A DNA stretch of 64,000 nucleotides from contig CM076854.1 in NCBI GenBank assembly GCA_039519185.1, positions 151,861,402 to 151,925,401 of the forward strand, read 5' to 3'. This document shows positions 10,111-21,797 of this stretch, one piece after another. Under the pieces are notes generated by a model. It made no database searches. It was not told the origin of the DNA and was given only the letters and a program-made list of their open reading frames with translations. The position numbers and the translations under genes are program-made. The DNA comes from Astragalus membranaceus. Taxonomy: Eukaryota > Streptophyta > Magnoliopsida > Fabales > Fabaceae. Position 1 is the first letter of the stretch; every line of letters starts with the position of its first letter.

Positions 10111-12820
10111 AGAGGCCTTATAGCCTCCATTTCAACACAACCCACGTTCACGAAATCAGAGCAAACTTTTTGAGAAAAACTCTTCACGCTTTCACTTCTG
10201 CTCGTCACGCACTGTCGGTCCGTCTGAGTTGATCTTTCGCTAAGAGTTAGTTGGGGTTGCATTCTTCAAGTTGTATTATCTGCCTACTCTAGAGGTATTT
10301 CTGTCTTTACGTTTGTTATTACTTTGTTATTGTGATTTGTACTAGAGAGTGGGGTATCTCTCTAGGGGTAGCTGCATGTACTAGGAAGTGGGGTATCTTT
10401 CTAGGGCAGTTGATTGTAACAGGGGTGGGGTATCTCTTGTTATTGTATTGTTAGATTTGAGGGCTCTTCATAGGTGGGGTATCCTAGGAGAAGAGTGCCT
10501 GAGTCTGTAAAGGTTTTCCAAGGCACCTGTAAGCCTTGTTGTTTGGTTAGTGGAAAATCTCACAAGGGTGTGAGGACTGGACGTAGGTCACTAGGAGGTG
10601 ACCGAACCAGGATAAATCTCTGTGTGCTTTACTATTTTCCTGCTTTACTGTTTTACCGCTTTATTGCTTTATCTTCTAATTCCTTCGCTTCCACTTAACC
10701 TGCGCGAAAATTGATCTAAGTCATTGAAAAGGGGAAAACATTTTCAAAAGTTTTTAAATCTCAATTCACCCCCCCTCTTGAGACTGAAGCCACTTGGCAA
10801 CAAAGTTCGTCATGTATGAGGTGACGATCTCCGCCATGAATATCCAACCTCCGTTCACCGCTTTTTAACAGGAGGTTTTGGGTACCTTGAACTTGGCTCC
10901 ATCACAGCTGCTTCATCCCAACGCGTGGGCTTTCCTCCGAGCTTTCGAGCTGGTGTGCCGTCATTTGGAGAGGCCGGTGTCAGCCGGTCTGTTTTTTCAT
11001 CTTTCCGAAATAAACAGGAGACATGAGGAGGGATCAAAAGATCGGTGGGAGCATGTTAGCCTTCGTGCCAGAAGGAACACCAAGATATTCCAGCCCTTTA
11101 TCGACTCTCTGAAAGGAAGCTGGAAAGACAAGTTTTTCTTCGTCGAGCCTGTGAGTGCCGATGCCATAAATTACGCCGGCAAGTACAGCTACGACAGAGA
11201 ATTCCTTGAGTCTACCAAGTTCCCTATTGGTTGGACTCTTGCCCACTTCAATCGCCAACCCAAAGCTTACACCATTAGTAGGGGGAGGTTAAGCGATGTG
11301 GATAAAGAGACCCTGGCGATCCTGATTAGCTGCGCCGATCTGATTCCCCATGCAGATCCCAAGAAGTTCAGCTTCGATACCGCGGCTCTGGTTCAGGCTG
11401 GTACCAAATCGACGATTTTAAGAGCGCTTGGTAGGGTCGTTCTTTGAGATCTTTCCTGATTTGTCTGAGTTAAATTCACAAGTTTTCTAACTCGTCTTTT
11501 TAGTTTGTTTGTTTTGCAGATAACATGTCAGCTGATAGGTTCGCTATTATGAGGGCAAAGGCTCAGAAGAAAGCTGGTCTAGGCGGAAGCAGTTCCGAGC
11601 CTCAGCCCACCCCTCGACGCGATGAAGTCCTGAATGTTGTGCCCCTTACCACTCTGACAGTGGATGAGCTTGAAGAAACCGCTATCGACCTTCAACATCG
11701 GAGGCGGTGGCTTGATCCGGTCCAGGATGAGCCTCTCTCCTCACAGCATGCTGCCTCCTCCCAAGCTCGGGAGAAGATAGCCCGTTCTGGACAGGAAGCC
11801 TCCCATCGGGCTTCGAAGAAGAGCCGTCACTGGAAAGATACGTCGAAAAGACGCAAATCTCCGGGCTTCCCTCTGGAAGGCGAGTTTCTTAAGAAGTCGT
11901 TTGAGGAGTATTGTGCCGATCTTGTTGGGACTTTTGTGTACGTCTTCAGGCATGTGGCCGACATTACCAAGCGGCAAATTGAAGATGCTGAAAGGAAAAC
12001 CAAAGGTAATGCCAGAAAACATGTTTTTTCTCTGCTTTGTCACTTCTACTTGCTATGTTCTTAACCTGTGTTATTTTTCCTTTCAGAAGCTCGGAGGGAG
12101 AGGGAGGAGGAAAAGGCCCGGGCAGAGGAGGCTCAGAAGAAACTGAGTTGGTCCAAGCAGATTTGATCAAAGCCCAAAAGGCGTTCTCCGATCTTCAGAA
12201 GGAGAAGGAAAAAGCGGAGTCGGAGAAGAACTCTTCAGTGGGCAAGGTCAAAGATATGGATGTCCAGCTCGCGACATCCGAGCCCAAAGCGAAAAGGGTG
12301 GCCGAGAAAAACTCAACCCTTCAGACTCAAAACTCGACCCTTTCATACTCGGGTGACCGAGCTTGAGGCTGAATTGAAGACCGCCAAAGAGGAGAGGGAG
12401 GTTGCTGAGTTGGAGGTGGCCGAGACTGCGGAGCAGGCCCTCGAAATAGGTACGATGGCGTTTTCCAACGCCCTGGAGCAGGTTGTTGTGAACTTGCCCT
12501 CCTTCATTCCCGATCCGCAGGTATTAAAACCGGACCACGGAGTGGTGGATGGTAGGATCGTCAGAGTTGATGACGCTACCAAGGAGCACATTATCATCTA
12601 CCCCCTTCTTTCGATGCTTAATTTAAGACTTGAGGGTGATATTTTTGTGTGTACAGGTTCTGGGATCCGAGTGGAACCGATGTTTTACTTTGTAACTAAT
12701 CGCTCTTTTGAACTTGAGGACCCGGCCGTATCCGGGATAGTCTGTAATATTTTATTCGTTTTAATCACTTACTATTCCGGTTTAAGTTACCTTAGTCAAG
12801 CTTTATTTCTTGTGCGTTAA

Positions 12821-13119
12821 TATTTTGCCCTTGCGTTTATTTCGCCCAAGTTATATATGTCGCATTTAGGGCAGTTTACCAGGACTTGGCCTGGATCGAA
12901 CTCTCCCTTTAGGATAATGGCAGCCTCGGCCAATCTTGGCGATTTTGAATCCCAAAGATCTTTGAAGCCCTTTGGACAGTTTACCGGGTCTCGGACTAGA
13001 TTTAACTCGTTCCAAGGGGTTGCGACTACCTCGGTCGCAGATAATGTTGAGCTTGGTGGCTCGGGTTCCGGTTTAGTACGGGACCTTGGCGTGATCGTTT
13101 GATCGTTCCCAGAGCGTTC
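12821..13119. other. Spacer between the antisense extra ORF and the end of pol
   Basis: No protein was recognised. Two similar phrases containing CAGTTTACC occur at about 12873 and 12978. The spacer continues after the MITE (13645-13749) to the stop codon of pol, which is read from the other strand. Confidence 0.45.
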
Positions 13120-13127
13120 CCTTCAAC

Positions 13128-13636
13128 TAGGGATGGCAATGGGGCGGGGCGGGGGCGGTGAGTAGTCCCTCGCTCCCCGTCCCCACCTCCAAAGTTGTTC
13201 CCCGTCCCCATCCCCGATCCCCACTTCGGGGAGTTTTCCTCCTCCATCCCCATCCCCACGGTCCCCGCAGGGACCCCGATAATTTATTAAAAGTTTGAAA
13301 AAATATATAAAAGTAATACTAAAAAACAAAACTTTAACATTTTTATATAAAAGTTAGTCTTACTTTTATATTTAAAATTAAAAACATGTATAAAAAGGCT
13401 AAAAAATTAATACTTATAATATAATATATATCTATAAAAAAATATTTATGTAATATATTCGGGGCGGGGTCCCCGCGGGGTGGGGGGGTAAGATCCCCGT
13501 CCCCATCCCCACTTTGACAGCGGGGGGATTTTCTCCACCGTCTCCGCCCCCACGGGGAAAAATTCCCCACTCACGGGGCCCCGAATGGGGCAATCCCTGC
13601 GGGGATCCCCACATTCGGGTAGAAATTGGCACCCTA
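13128..13636. mobile_element. hAT-type MITE, 509 bp
   Basis: It is flanked by a perfect 8 bp duplication CCTTCAAC (13120-13127 and 13637-13644). The ends are TAGGGATGGCAAT on the left and ATTGGCACCCTA on the right, imperfect inverted repeats. Both subterminal regions are very GC-rich (GGGGCGGGG and CCCCATCCCC runs), while the middle is AT-rich. An 8 bp duplication with TA(G)GG ends fits the hAT superfamily. There is no coding capacity. A decayed relative lies at 30935-31021. Confidence 0.85.
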
Positions 13637-13749
13637 CCTTCAACCTCGAAACTCTGAATTGCAGATAATGAAGAATAATAAAGATGTATTAGATGGGAAT
13701 ATGTTTACAACATCGGAATACAATGCGCCCTTTAGGCTTACAATGGAAA

Positions 13750-15435
13750 TTAGCTGTAATATTTCCTCAATTTGGTAGCATTCCAAGTTCTTAGGATCGC
13801 TTTCCCTTCCAGGGTTTCCAACTCGAAGGCGCCATTACCGATCTTAGACACGATCCAGTAAGGCCCTTCCCAATTGGGGGCGAGTTTCCCTTGTGCGGCG
13901 TTCTTCAAACCAACGCCGGCTCTCCGGAGCACCAGATTGCCCATCTCGAAATCCCTAGGGATAACTTTCGAGTTGTACCGGGTTGCTATCCTCTGTTTTA
14001 CCACCGCTTCCGTGAAGGAGGCTCTACCTCGGATCCCATCCACGAGGTCGAGTTCCTCCCTCAAGGCCTGGTTGTTGTTTTCTAGCGACTTTGGATTGAG
14101 CGTTCTCCAACTCAGCTCTCCGATTTTGACTGGGATGACCACCACCTCGCTCCCATAAGAGAGTTGGAATGGAGTTTCCCCCGTCGAGCTCTGAGGGGTG
14201 GTCCTGTAGGCCCACAGGACATAAGGAAATTCTTCAACCCAATTTCCTTTGGCCTCGTCAAGCCGTTTTTTTCAGTCCATTGAGGATTACCTTGTTGGAA
14301 GCCTCGGCCTGCCAATTGGTCTGGAGGTGCTCCACCGAGGGGAAACGGTGTTTGATCTTAAGATCGGTCATGAGCCTCCTGAAACCTTTGTCAGTAAACT
14401 GGGTTCCGTTATTAGTTATCACTACCTCGGGGATCCGAACCTGATCATGATGATTTTCTTGAAAAACTTAATGCAATTCCTTGCATTGATAATGGCTAAT
14501 GGTTTTGCTTTGATCCATTTTGTAAAGTAATCTACAGCTATTATCAGGTATTTGATCTGGCCAGGGGCAGTTGGGAAGGGCCTCAAGAGATCAACCCCCC
14601 ACCATGCAAAAGGCCACGAGGAGGTGAGGCTGATAAGCTCGGTAGGAGGTGCCACATGAAAATTGGCATGGATCTGACACTTTCGACACTTTTTCACGTA
14701 GCTCTTAGCATCAGTTTCCATGCTCGGCCAGAAATAACCTGCCCTTAAAGCTTTCCGAGCCAGTGACCTACCTCCGAGGTGCTGTCCATAAATTCCTTCG
14801 TGAATTTCGGCTAGGACATAATCTGCTTCCTCTCCTTCAACGCATTTCAGCATGGGTGAAGAGAGGCTTCTTCTGAAGAGGGTCCTGTCAATCATGGAGA
14901 AGGACGACGCCTTCCTCCTGATTAGTTTGGCTTCACGAGAGTCCGGAGGCTCGTCCCCCGACTCAATGTACTTCATGAGCGGCGCAATCCACCCTTTGCT
15001 TTCCTCAACTACATATATAGACGAGGCGAGCTCTGGTTCTGGGTGGATGCTGGGTTTACTTAGCATTTCCTGGATTATAGAACGGTGGTTTCCCGAAACT
15101 TTGGTGCTTGTGAGCTTGGACAGAACATCCGCTCTCAAGTTTTCCGCTTTGGGAACGTGTTTAACCTTTGCTAACACGAACTGGGAAAGCAATTCCCGGA
15201 CTCTGGTCAAATATTTCTGCAAGGTCGGATATTTGGTTTTATGTTGTTTCCCGATATGTGAGACCACTAGTAAAGAGTCGATGTTCAAGGTGACTCGAGT
15301 AACTCGGAGATCAAGGACAAGCCAGCTTGGTTATTTGAAGTCGGAAATCCAAAAGTGAGGGATACCTCGATTATGACACCGGCCATGCTTTCTAACATTA
15401 AACCGGCCCCGCTACCCTTTGGATTTGAAGATCCG
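13750..15435 (-). pseudogene. Tat pol 3' part: second RNase H segment and integrase, degenerate
   Basis: From 15435 down: a VDGSSNPKGSGAG motif then SNNQA, typical of the second RNase H of Tat elements but shortened after NNQA by a deletion and followed by a stop. Next comes a long open stretch (15288-14422) with EIHEGIYGQH and CRKCQIHA (the HHCC zinc finger of integrase) and WWGVDLL...DYFTKW, the start of the integrase core. The frame is lost at about 14430. The C-terminal part resumes at 14145-13750 (ELSWRTLNP to LRKYYS) and ends at its natural stop. It would have integrated element DNA; it is now inactive. Confidence 0.82.
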
Positions 15436-18400
15436 TCAACCTGTCCATAACTCGCCTTCTGGGTTGGCAGGGGTCATTTTTGCGACGAAATCAGCAAGGG
15501 CCTGAGCCTTCATTGCCGGTCTAGACTCGTACTTGATTCTGAACTCGGAGAGTTCCATTGCCCATTTAATCATTCTGCCTGCCAGGTCGGGTCGGTGTAG
15601 GATTTGACGAATAGGATGATTTGTCCGTACCACAACCTGATGAGCAACAAAGTAAGGTCGGAGGCGACGTGCCACAATGATCAAAGCAAAAGCAATTTTC
15701 TCAATTTTTTGGTATCAGCTCTCTGGTCCTTGTAGTGCTTTATTTACAAAATATACCGGGCTTTGACCGGCCTCGGTCTCTCGGACGAGAGCGGCGCCTA
15801 ACACCTCCTCCGAGATTGTTAAGTACATGTATAGAGTTTCTCCCTGATTGGGCCGAGTTAGGATCAGCCGCTCGGACAGAACCTTTTTGAGCTTGGAGAG
15901 GGCCGCATCCCGCTCCGGTAGGGCTGGACATCGGGAGGGTATGGGCGGTTACGGGCCCAAAGTGGACAACCGCCCAAAACCACGGATGATAAAGCCAGGC
16001 CCTATTCCGCCCATTTGTCAATTCGGTTGGTGCGGGTTCGGTTATTCGGATTGGGCGGGTATACTGGGTGGTTGGACTCGGGTTGGGCCACAACAGGCCC
16101 AAATTTCGTTTTGTAAATTTAAAAAAAATCTGCTGCTCTATTGACCAAAAAACAAACTGTTGTTCCTTTTGTCCAAAAAAAAGTTCTAAAAAATCTGATT
16201 GAATTCAATTAACAATAAAAATAATGGGCTTTACACATTCAATGGCCCAAATTGAATTTCCTATGCTTTAAAAATAATGGGCTTTACACATTCAATCAAC
16301 TTCATATTTTCATAGTAGCTGATAATTCTGTATATTAAACTCAGTAGTTGTATCATTAAACTGAAACTGATAAATCTGCTTCCATCACCATTTGACTGTC
16401 TCATTAAATAATATAACAGCCTAGTAGCTATATAATTAAACATTCCATCAGCCAAGTACCAAATCAGGTCTAGTACTATATACTTAACAGTCATTAAGCA
16501 ATACTAGCAGCCATAAAACCAAGTCTAAGTGTAACAAGTTTGTCCCAAATATCTAATTACAGCCCAATAATTAATTACAGCCCAAAGTAAAGTTCAAAAA
16601 ACAAATTTAAACATCATAGACACAACCAAATATGTAAATCCTTCATGTGTGAACCAGATACAGTCCAACATTACTTCTTTTTTCCACCCTCCTGAAAAAT
16701 GCATAGATTAACAGTATTAGAATATCTTAAAATCACCAAACCAATAATACTAGATGCAAATGCAGAACTTTAAAAAAAATACCAGCAAGAGAATCAGAAG
16801 GCAGCATATGGGATTGCTATTTCATTTCCACCAAAGTGAAGCATCAACCAACCGAACATAATCACAAAACAAAATTATAATAGCAAACAGAATCACAAAA
16901 CAGAATATATTTGAGAGACAAGTAAGAAGGACAGACTGAATATACACACCAGTAAGAGATCCGAAGGCAGCTTATGGGATCCTCTTTCATTTCCACCGAA
17001 GTGAAGCATCAACCAACTGAACATAATCACAAAACAGATTTTTAATAACATTTAAAAACAAACAGAATCACAAAACATAATAAAAACAGCAACAAGTAAA
17101 GAACACTATAGTATTCACATATAGTAAAGAACACTATGAATACATATATAGTTAAGCATACAAGTAAAGAATACATATATATTCTGAACACTATTATTAT
17201 AACACTATATTCTGATCACTATATGAACACTATATGTATTCATATGTATGTATTCTTTACTTTACAGAATTAATATAGCTTTATAATAGTCTTCACACTA
17301 TGATAAATGAAGTACAGAAGCATACTTTCATATAGTTAAGTGTTAAGCAAAGGGTTATAAATCAACACAAAGTGTTAAGTCAAGTGTTAAGCAAGCAGTC
17401 CCTTGTTACCAGAATGTTCCTTCCAACTTTCCAACAAACAAACAACTCAACCATGCATCAAAAGGTTTATCTAACAGGTAAACATATTTCAGAATAGAGA
17501 GAAAAAGTTAGATTCATCTAATGGTGCAAACTAGTTGACAAGAGTAACAGGATGTAAATATTAAAGAGTCACAGTTGCGAATCTCCAACCTGTTTGGTAG
17601 TTTCGTAGTTGCTCTTGCTCCACAAGACAAAGACACCAACTTCACCATGTTTAGCATCCATGAAAATAAAAAACAGGGTCAAATTTGTAAAGATAAAACT
17701 AGTAAAATACCAAACCAGAAATAAACTAAAATAGATAAAAACTGAAAGTGAAAGCAAAAGAGATAACTAGAAACTAAAATCAAAAAAACGAAAACTTTTA
17801 AAAAAACCTAACACTAAAACAAATTATTACAAAACCCAAATAGAAAAAGTCATATCACAGAAATAAAAATTTTAAGCAGAAATGAGAGAACAAATAACAA
17901 ATCCTAACTGAGAAAACCCTAATCTAAAAGAAAAGCATATCGAAATCCAAAACCCTAATCTAGAAAAAAGTAGATTTGCAACACAGAAACAAACACCATT
18001 TGCAACCACAAAAAAAATGATAAACCCTTCAACCTAGCAAAAGAAATAACGAAGATTTGAAAGAAATACAAAAACGAAGAAAGATCGAACGTCTATACCT
18101 TCAACTTCAAGTGGGTGAGAGATGGAGAGATGGATTCAAGTGAGTGAGAGATGGAGAGATGGAGATTAGGTCGATATAGGGTGAAAGAAATGAGAAGCTA
18201 AGGAGGTTGAACCGTTGAAGGAGGTGGAACGGCGGTCGTTTTGGGGAGCTGGGGTTTCTCTCTTCCTTTTGTTCGCGTGCTGCCGTGCTGTGTGTTTTGT
18301 TTCTGGAAGTGAAAACTGAAAAGTGTGTTTGCTTTGTAGTTGGTATTGTGAATTGTGAAATGTGAGAAACTGAGATTTGATTTTGATGGACCAAATCCAA

Positions 18401-19003
18401 TTATCGTGAAGAATGGGATTTGCAGAGCTTTAACGTGAAGAATGGGATTTGGTGAGATTTGATCAGAGTCGCCGTTTCCCGAGTTTCCAGCGGCAACAAG
18501 CAATAAATAAATAATATAAAAGGCGAATACTTCAATATATATTGACTTTTGCTACATATGGTATATTCAGTGGCCGATGGCTCAGAGATTAAAGATTTGA
18601 TTTTGATGTACTATTGACTATTGAGATATGTAATATATTATATTATATAATTATATAATTTGTTTTGTTTGAATTTGAAAGAAGCATACTGATGAATGAT
18701 GATACACGTAAAGTAATACTTCGGGCGGGTCTGGGTAATAATGGGCCTAAAAATGACAACCGCAACCGCCCAGCCCAACTCGCCTGAACCCAAATCTTCA
18801 ACCCGCGAACCCGTGTACCTGTCTGGACCCAACCGAATCAACCCATTGCCTTCGGTTTTTCGGTTTTCGGGTCGGGTTGGTAATTTTTGTCCACCCCTAC
18901 GCTCCGGGGTCCATTCGAACTTCGCTTCCTTTTTGAGTAAGTTGAATAATGGGAGTGATTTGAAGGCAGCGTTCGAAATGAAGCGAGATAGAGCGGCGAT
19001 CAT
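15436..19003 (-). pseudogene. Tat RNase H region, split by a hAT insertion
   Basis: Downstream half (15436-15918): ALSKLKKVLSERL, then GAALVRETEAGQSPVYFVNK and VRTNHPIRQILH, the RT-linked RNase H of Ty3/gypsy pol. Upstream half (18908-19003): MIAALSRFISNAAF and FEWTPE, the RT-RNase H connection. The two halves are separated by the 2981 bp hAT at 15919-18899 with an 8 bp target duplication. A stop and a frameshift near 15700 break the downstream half independently of the insertion. Confidence 0.8.
15919..18899. mobile_element. Non-autonomous hAT element, 2981 bp
   Basis: Perfect 8 bp duplication CGCTCCGG (15911-15918 and 18900-18907). Ends are TAGGGCTGGACA and TGTCCACCCCTA, inverted repeats with one mismatch. 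Subterminal zones are rich in GGGCGG and CGGGT-type motifs (15935-16100 and 18720-18890). The AT-rich interior has a diverged pair of about 80 bp repeats (near 16790 and 16955, both with GGCAGC, ATTTCCACC and GTGAAGCATCAACCAAC). No transposase domain was recognised, so it is probably mobilised in trans. The ORFs at 18107-18503 have no recognisable product. Confidence 0.85.
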
Positions 19004-20288
19004 GCCGTTAAGCTTTTAAACTTCTTTCTTGGTAGTCGGTGTGTGCATCTCGGTCACAGCCCGATACTTATCTGGGTTAGCCTCGATGCCTCTCTCAGCG
19101 ATTAGAAACCGAGAAATTTTCCAGCTCGGACGCCCAAAGTGCATTTTTCCGGGTTTAACCTCATCTTGGTCTTTCGGACTTCCGCAAAAAACTCTTCAAG
19201 ATCGGCCACGTGGAGGCTATCCCCTTCACTTTTGCAATCATATCGTCAAGATAGACTTCTACGTTACGTCCGATCTGCTTTCGAAACACTTTATTCATCA
19301 TCCTTTGATAAGTAGCTCCTGCATTTCCAATCTGAATGGCATAACCCGGCAACAAAAATTACCGCGGTCAGTCATGAAGGCGGTTTTCTCTTGGTCTGGA
19401 CAGAACATCGGAATCTGATTGTAGCCAGAGTAGGTGTCCATAAAAGACAAGAAACAAAAACCTGAAGCATTATCGACTAGGCGATCAATGCTAGGAAAAG
19501 GAAAGGCATCCTTTGGACAGGCCTTATTAATATCGGTATAATCAATGCACATGCGCCATTTTCCATTACTTTTCTTAACAAGTACAAGGTTGGAGAGCCA
19601 ATTTGTATACTTGTCTTCTATTACAAAGTTTGCATGAATTAAATCTTCTACGGCTTTAGCTGCAGTAATCGTTTTTTCTCCGCTCTGAGCCCTTTTGTGC
19701 TGGGCGACCCACTTGGCATTGGGGTTGACCGCTAACTGGTGACAAGCAACCTCCGGAGGAATCCCGGGCATGTCTTCTGGTGACCAAGCAAAGAGGTCGG
19801 CATGAGCCTTCAGGCACAGTGTGAGCTTAGCCTTCATTTCTTCAGAAAGATCGGAACCGATCTTGACAGTTCTAGCCGGATCGTCTCCCAGCTGGATTTT
19901 CACAAATTCCCCATGAGGTTGAGGTCGCCTGATTTTCTTCGTTAACTCTCTGGTCAGGTCGTCGTCACCCTCTTCTTCCGAGCTGTCTGGGTCGCACCTA
20001 GCATCGAGGTCTGTCACGTTGACATCGGCAACCTTGCCATTTCCTTTCTTAGAATCTTTTTCCGATCTTCTTCGGGGGATCCCCCTCATCCATAGCCTTC
20101 TTATCTGCCTTCATGTGTAGATAGAAGCACCTCTGGGCGGACTCCAAGTCGGCGTTGAGGGTGATGATTTTGTTGTAGAGAGAGTAGAATTTCATCTTGA
20201 GGTGGACTGTGGAGGTTCCTAAGGTCGGCCTTCCGATGATGCAGTTGTAGATTGAAGGACAAGTGGCTTGGTTCGTGAAGGCCGACAA
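19004..20288 (-). pseudogene. Tat protease remnant and reverse transcriptase, degenerate
   Basis: Reverse transcriptase begins at about 19830 (MPGIPPEVACHQLAVNP) and contains WRMCIDYTDINKACPKD and FMDTYSGYNQI. After a frameshift near 19320 it continues with GATYQRMMNKVF and the catalytic YLDD (EVYLDDMIAKV, about 19250). The upstream protease part keeps PSIYNCIIGRPTLGT (about 20230), but where an aspartic protease DTG is expected the minus strand reads Leu-Tyr-Thr-Gly-stop (about 20375-20390). The paralogous copy at 37055-37390 shares this loss, so it predates the tandem duplication. Confidence 0.82.
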
Positions 20289-20425
20289 GGTCCGATTAGG
20301 GGAGTTCGGTCGACATCATCTTCGTCGATCTCCTTAGAAGGCTGCATATTTTTGAAGAAGACCTCACCCCGTATAGAGGATCGGACCTTTCCGGGTCACA
20401 AACCAAGCCACTTGGTTATTTGGAG

Positions 20426-20516
20426 ATGATGGTCACCTACTATATTTAGCATATATTACACTTGATATTAGTTATGCTTAGATGCACAAATAACTCTATA
20501 TAAAATAGAGTTATCA
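20426..20516 (-). mobile_element. LTR remnant inside gag, related to the 3118-8158 solo LTR
   Basis: On the minus strand it starts TGATAACTCTATTTTATATA, the same start as the right end of the 3118-8158 LTR, then diverges after about 45 bp. It interrupts gag after GKPNDN. An identical piece is in the second duplicate (37387-37450). The short inverted pair ATAACTCTAT/ATAGAGTTAT makes it look like a MITE, but the match to the solo LTR end explains it better. Confidence 0.5.
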
Positions 20517-21789
20517 TTGGGCTTCCCATCTAGCAAGTCCACACTACCGAAAGTCAAAGGAGGTCGGACCGGTAAAGAGGTAGGAGCCGAGGTGGAAGTC
20601 GCACTCATGATTTCTTTCCATTTTCTCTTCATGGTTTTCCCCGACGCTTCGTCGGGGTAGCCTCTCGAGATGACCATCATTACGGGTCGACCTTTGGATT
20701 TCCGGTAATCCTGCTCTTCTTCTGAGTCTTCCTCTTTCTCCTCCTTAGCTTTGCCCTTCCTTTTAGGGTCATCTTTCTCTTCTTTGGCCCCTCCTTCACA
20801 CCATGGGAGCTTCTTCACATAGTGGCTCAATTTCCCTTTCTTGATTAGATCCTCGATATCATCTTTCAAGGCATTGCAGCGATTGGTGTCATGGTCATTA
20901 CTTCGGTGATACCGATAGTATTTGTTGGATCGATGTCCCGGCCTGTGCGGGAGTGGATCGGGGAACTTGACTTCATTGAACTCAGCATTCTTGCATTCTG
21001 CCAAGATTTTGGCTCTGGTCTCGTTTAGCTCAGAATAATGTTGATGCCGGTTACGGGGTCTGGATTTACTATCAATCCGGTTCTCCTCATTCCGGGGCTT
21101 AGATCCTCCGGGCTCGACACACGACCTCCCTGCATTCACTCGTTCATGGTCGATGTACTTCTTAGATCCCTGGAGGAACTCCGCGAGCGACTCGGGCTGG
21201 TTTACTCCGACATCAATTTGAAATAAACTCCATTCACGAAGACCGACCTCAATGAAGTAAAGTCGGAAAGAGTCATCGAGGTTCCGGACTTGAGCAGTTT
21301 CTCGGTTGAATCTTTCTATGTAGTCCCGGAGACTCATTCTCACCTTGCCGAATTACTCGTAACACCTTCCGGGATTTCGGCTTCATTTTGGAGTGGGCGA
21401 AGTGAGCAGAGAATAGCTTGGCTAATTGATCCCACGAGGAGATAGTGTTTGGCTTAAGGACCCTGAACCAATCCAAAGCCACTTTCTCCAGAGTGAGGGG
21501 AAAAATCCGGCACTTTATCTTCTCTGGAACATTACGATATTGCATCACCGTGTCAAAGAAGTTGAGGTGGTTTACCAAAAAATAGTCGAGAATCCCGTCA
21601 TGCATCTTTAATCCTTCAGGGGGTTTTCTCGAGATGCTTTGGTACCGAAAAATAGTCGATCTTGCTAGTGAATGATCCCTTGCGCTTTGCCGATCTCTCC
21701 CAGGGTGGAGACCACCAGTAGTCGTACTTGCCGGGCGACCTCCGTGAGCGCGGGAACCGACGTTCCTGCCTAGGGGATCTTTCCCGGCA
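20517..21789 (-). pseudogene. Tat gag, frameshifted; N-terminus at 25856-25991 beyond a hAT
   Basis: Retrotransposon gag core: FDTVMQYRNVPEKIKCRIF and LEKVALDWFRVLKP (about 21540-21430). It is followed, after a frameshift near 21340, by LRDYIERFNRETAQV and a YYRYHRSNDHDTNRC stretch (the Cys/His region of this lineage, about 20900). A Lys/Glu-rich tail and GSVDLLDGKPND come next. The N-terminal end continues at 25856-25991 on the other side of the autonomous hAT. In the second duplicate (37451-38871) the same gag has no hAT. The product would have been the capsid protein. Confidence 0.82.
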
Positions 21790-21797
21790 TCTAGAAT

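Larger units (their letters stand above)
9401..10802 (+). mobile_element. Solo LTR of a Ty1/copia element (SIRE/Maximus-like)
   Basis: It begins TGTGGATACC and ends ACTTGGCAACA, between perfect 5 bp duplications AAGTT (9396-9400 and 10803-10807). Removing it rejoins the extra ORF reading frame (ALKF to VMYE), which confirms both boundaries. A TATA box lies at 10104, and a CAATTCACCCCCCCTCTTG stretch near the 3' end is typical of SIRE/Maximus-type copia LTRs. U3 (9700-10065) carries a phased array described separately. R/U5 holds four copies of GTGGGGTATC (10349, 10388, 10425, 10474). Confidence 0.88.
8522..12820 (+). pseudogene. Tat additional ORF, antisense to gag-pol, with introns; broken
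   Basis: The part beginning FVMYE (10809 on) and running through LNLAPSQLLHPNAWAFLRAF to about 11447 resembles the 'putative gypsy type transposon' domain (Transposase_28) of plant Tat elements. An acidic Ser/Glu-rich N-terminal stretch (8900-9180) precedes it. A Glu/Lys/Ala-rich coiled coil (12090-12450) and an FSNALEQV...DGRIV tail follow. Plausible introns: 8607-8747, 11447-11520 and 12006-12086 (GTAATG...TTTCAG). Damage: a GTG where the first Met may have been, in-frame stops (about 9267 and 10866), frameshifts in the coiled coil, and a copia LTR at 9401. The family's function is unknown. Confidence 0.7.

Noticed and set aside
18107..18503. ORFs inside the 15919-18899 hAT as a captured gene or transposase
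   Set aside because: No BED, RNase H-like or dimerisation motifs, and no recognisable family; short overlapping frames only.
20491..20516. A stand-alone MITE based on the ATAACTCTAT/ATAGAGTTAT palindrome
   Set aside because: The same sequence opens the 3118-8158 LTR, so it is better explained as an LTR-end remnant; no independent target duplication seen.
13750..21789. A functional gypsy retrotransposon
   Set aside because: Protease motif lost, frameshifts in gag, reverse transcriptase and integrase, insertions, and no 5' LTR.
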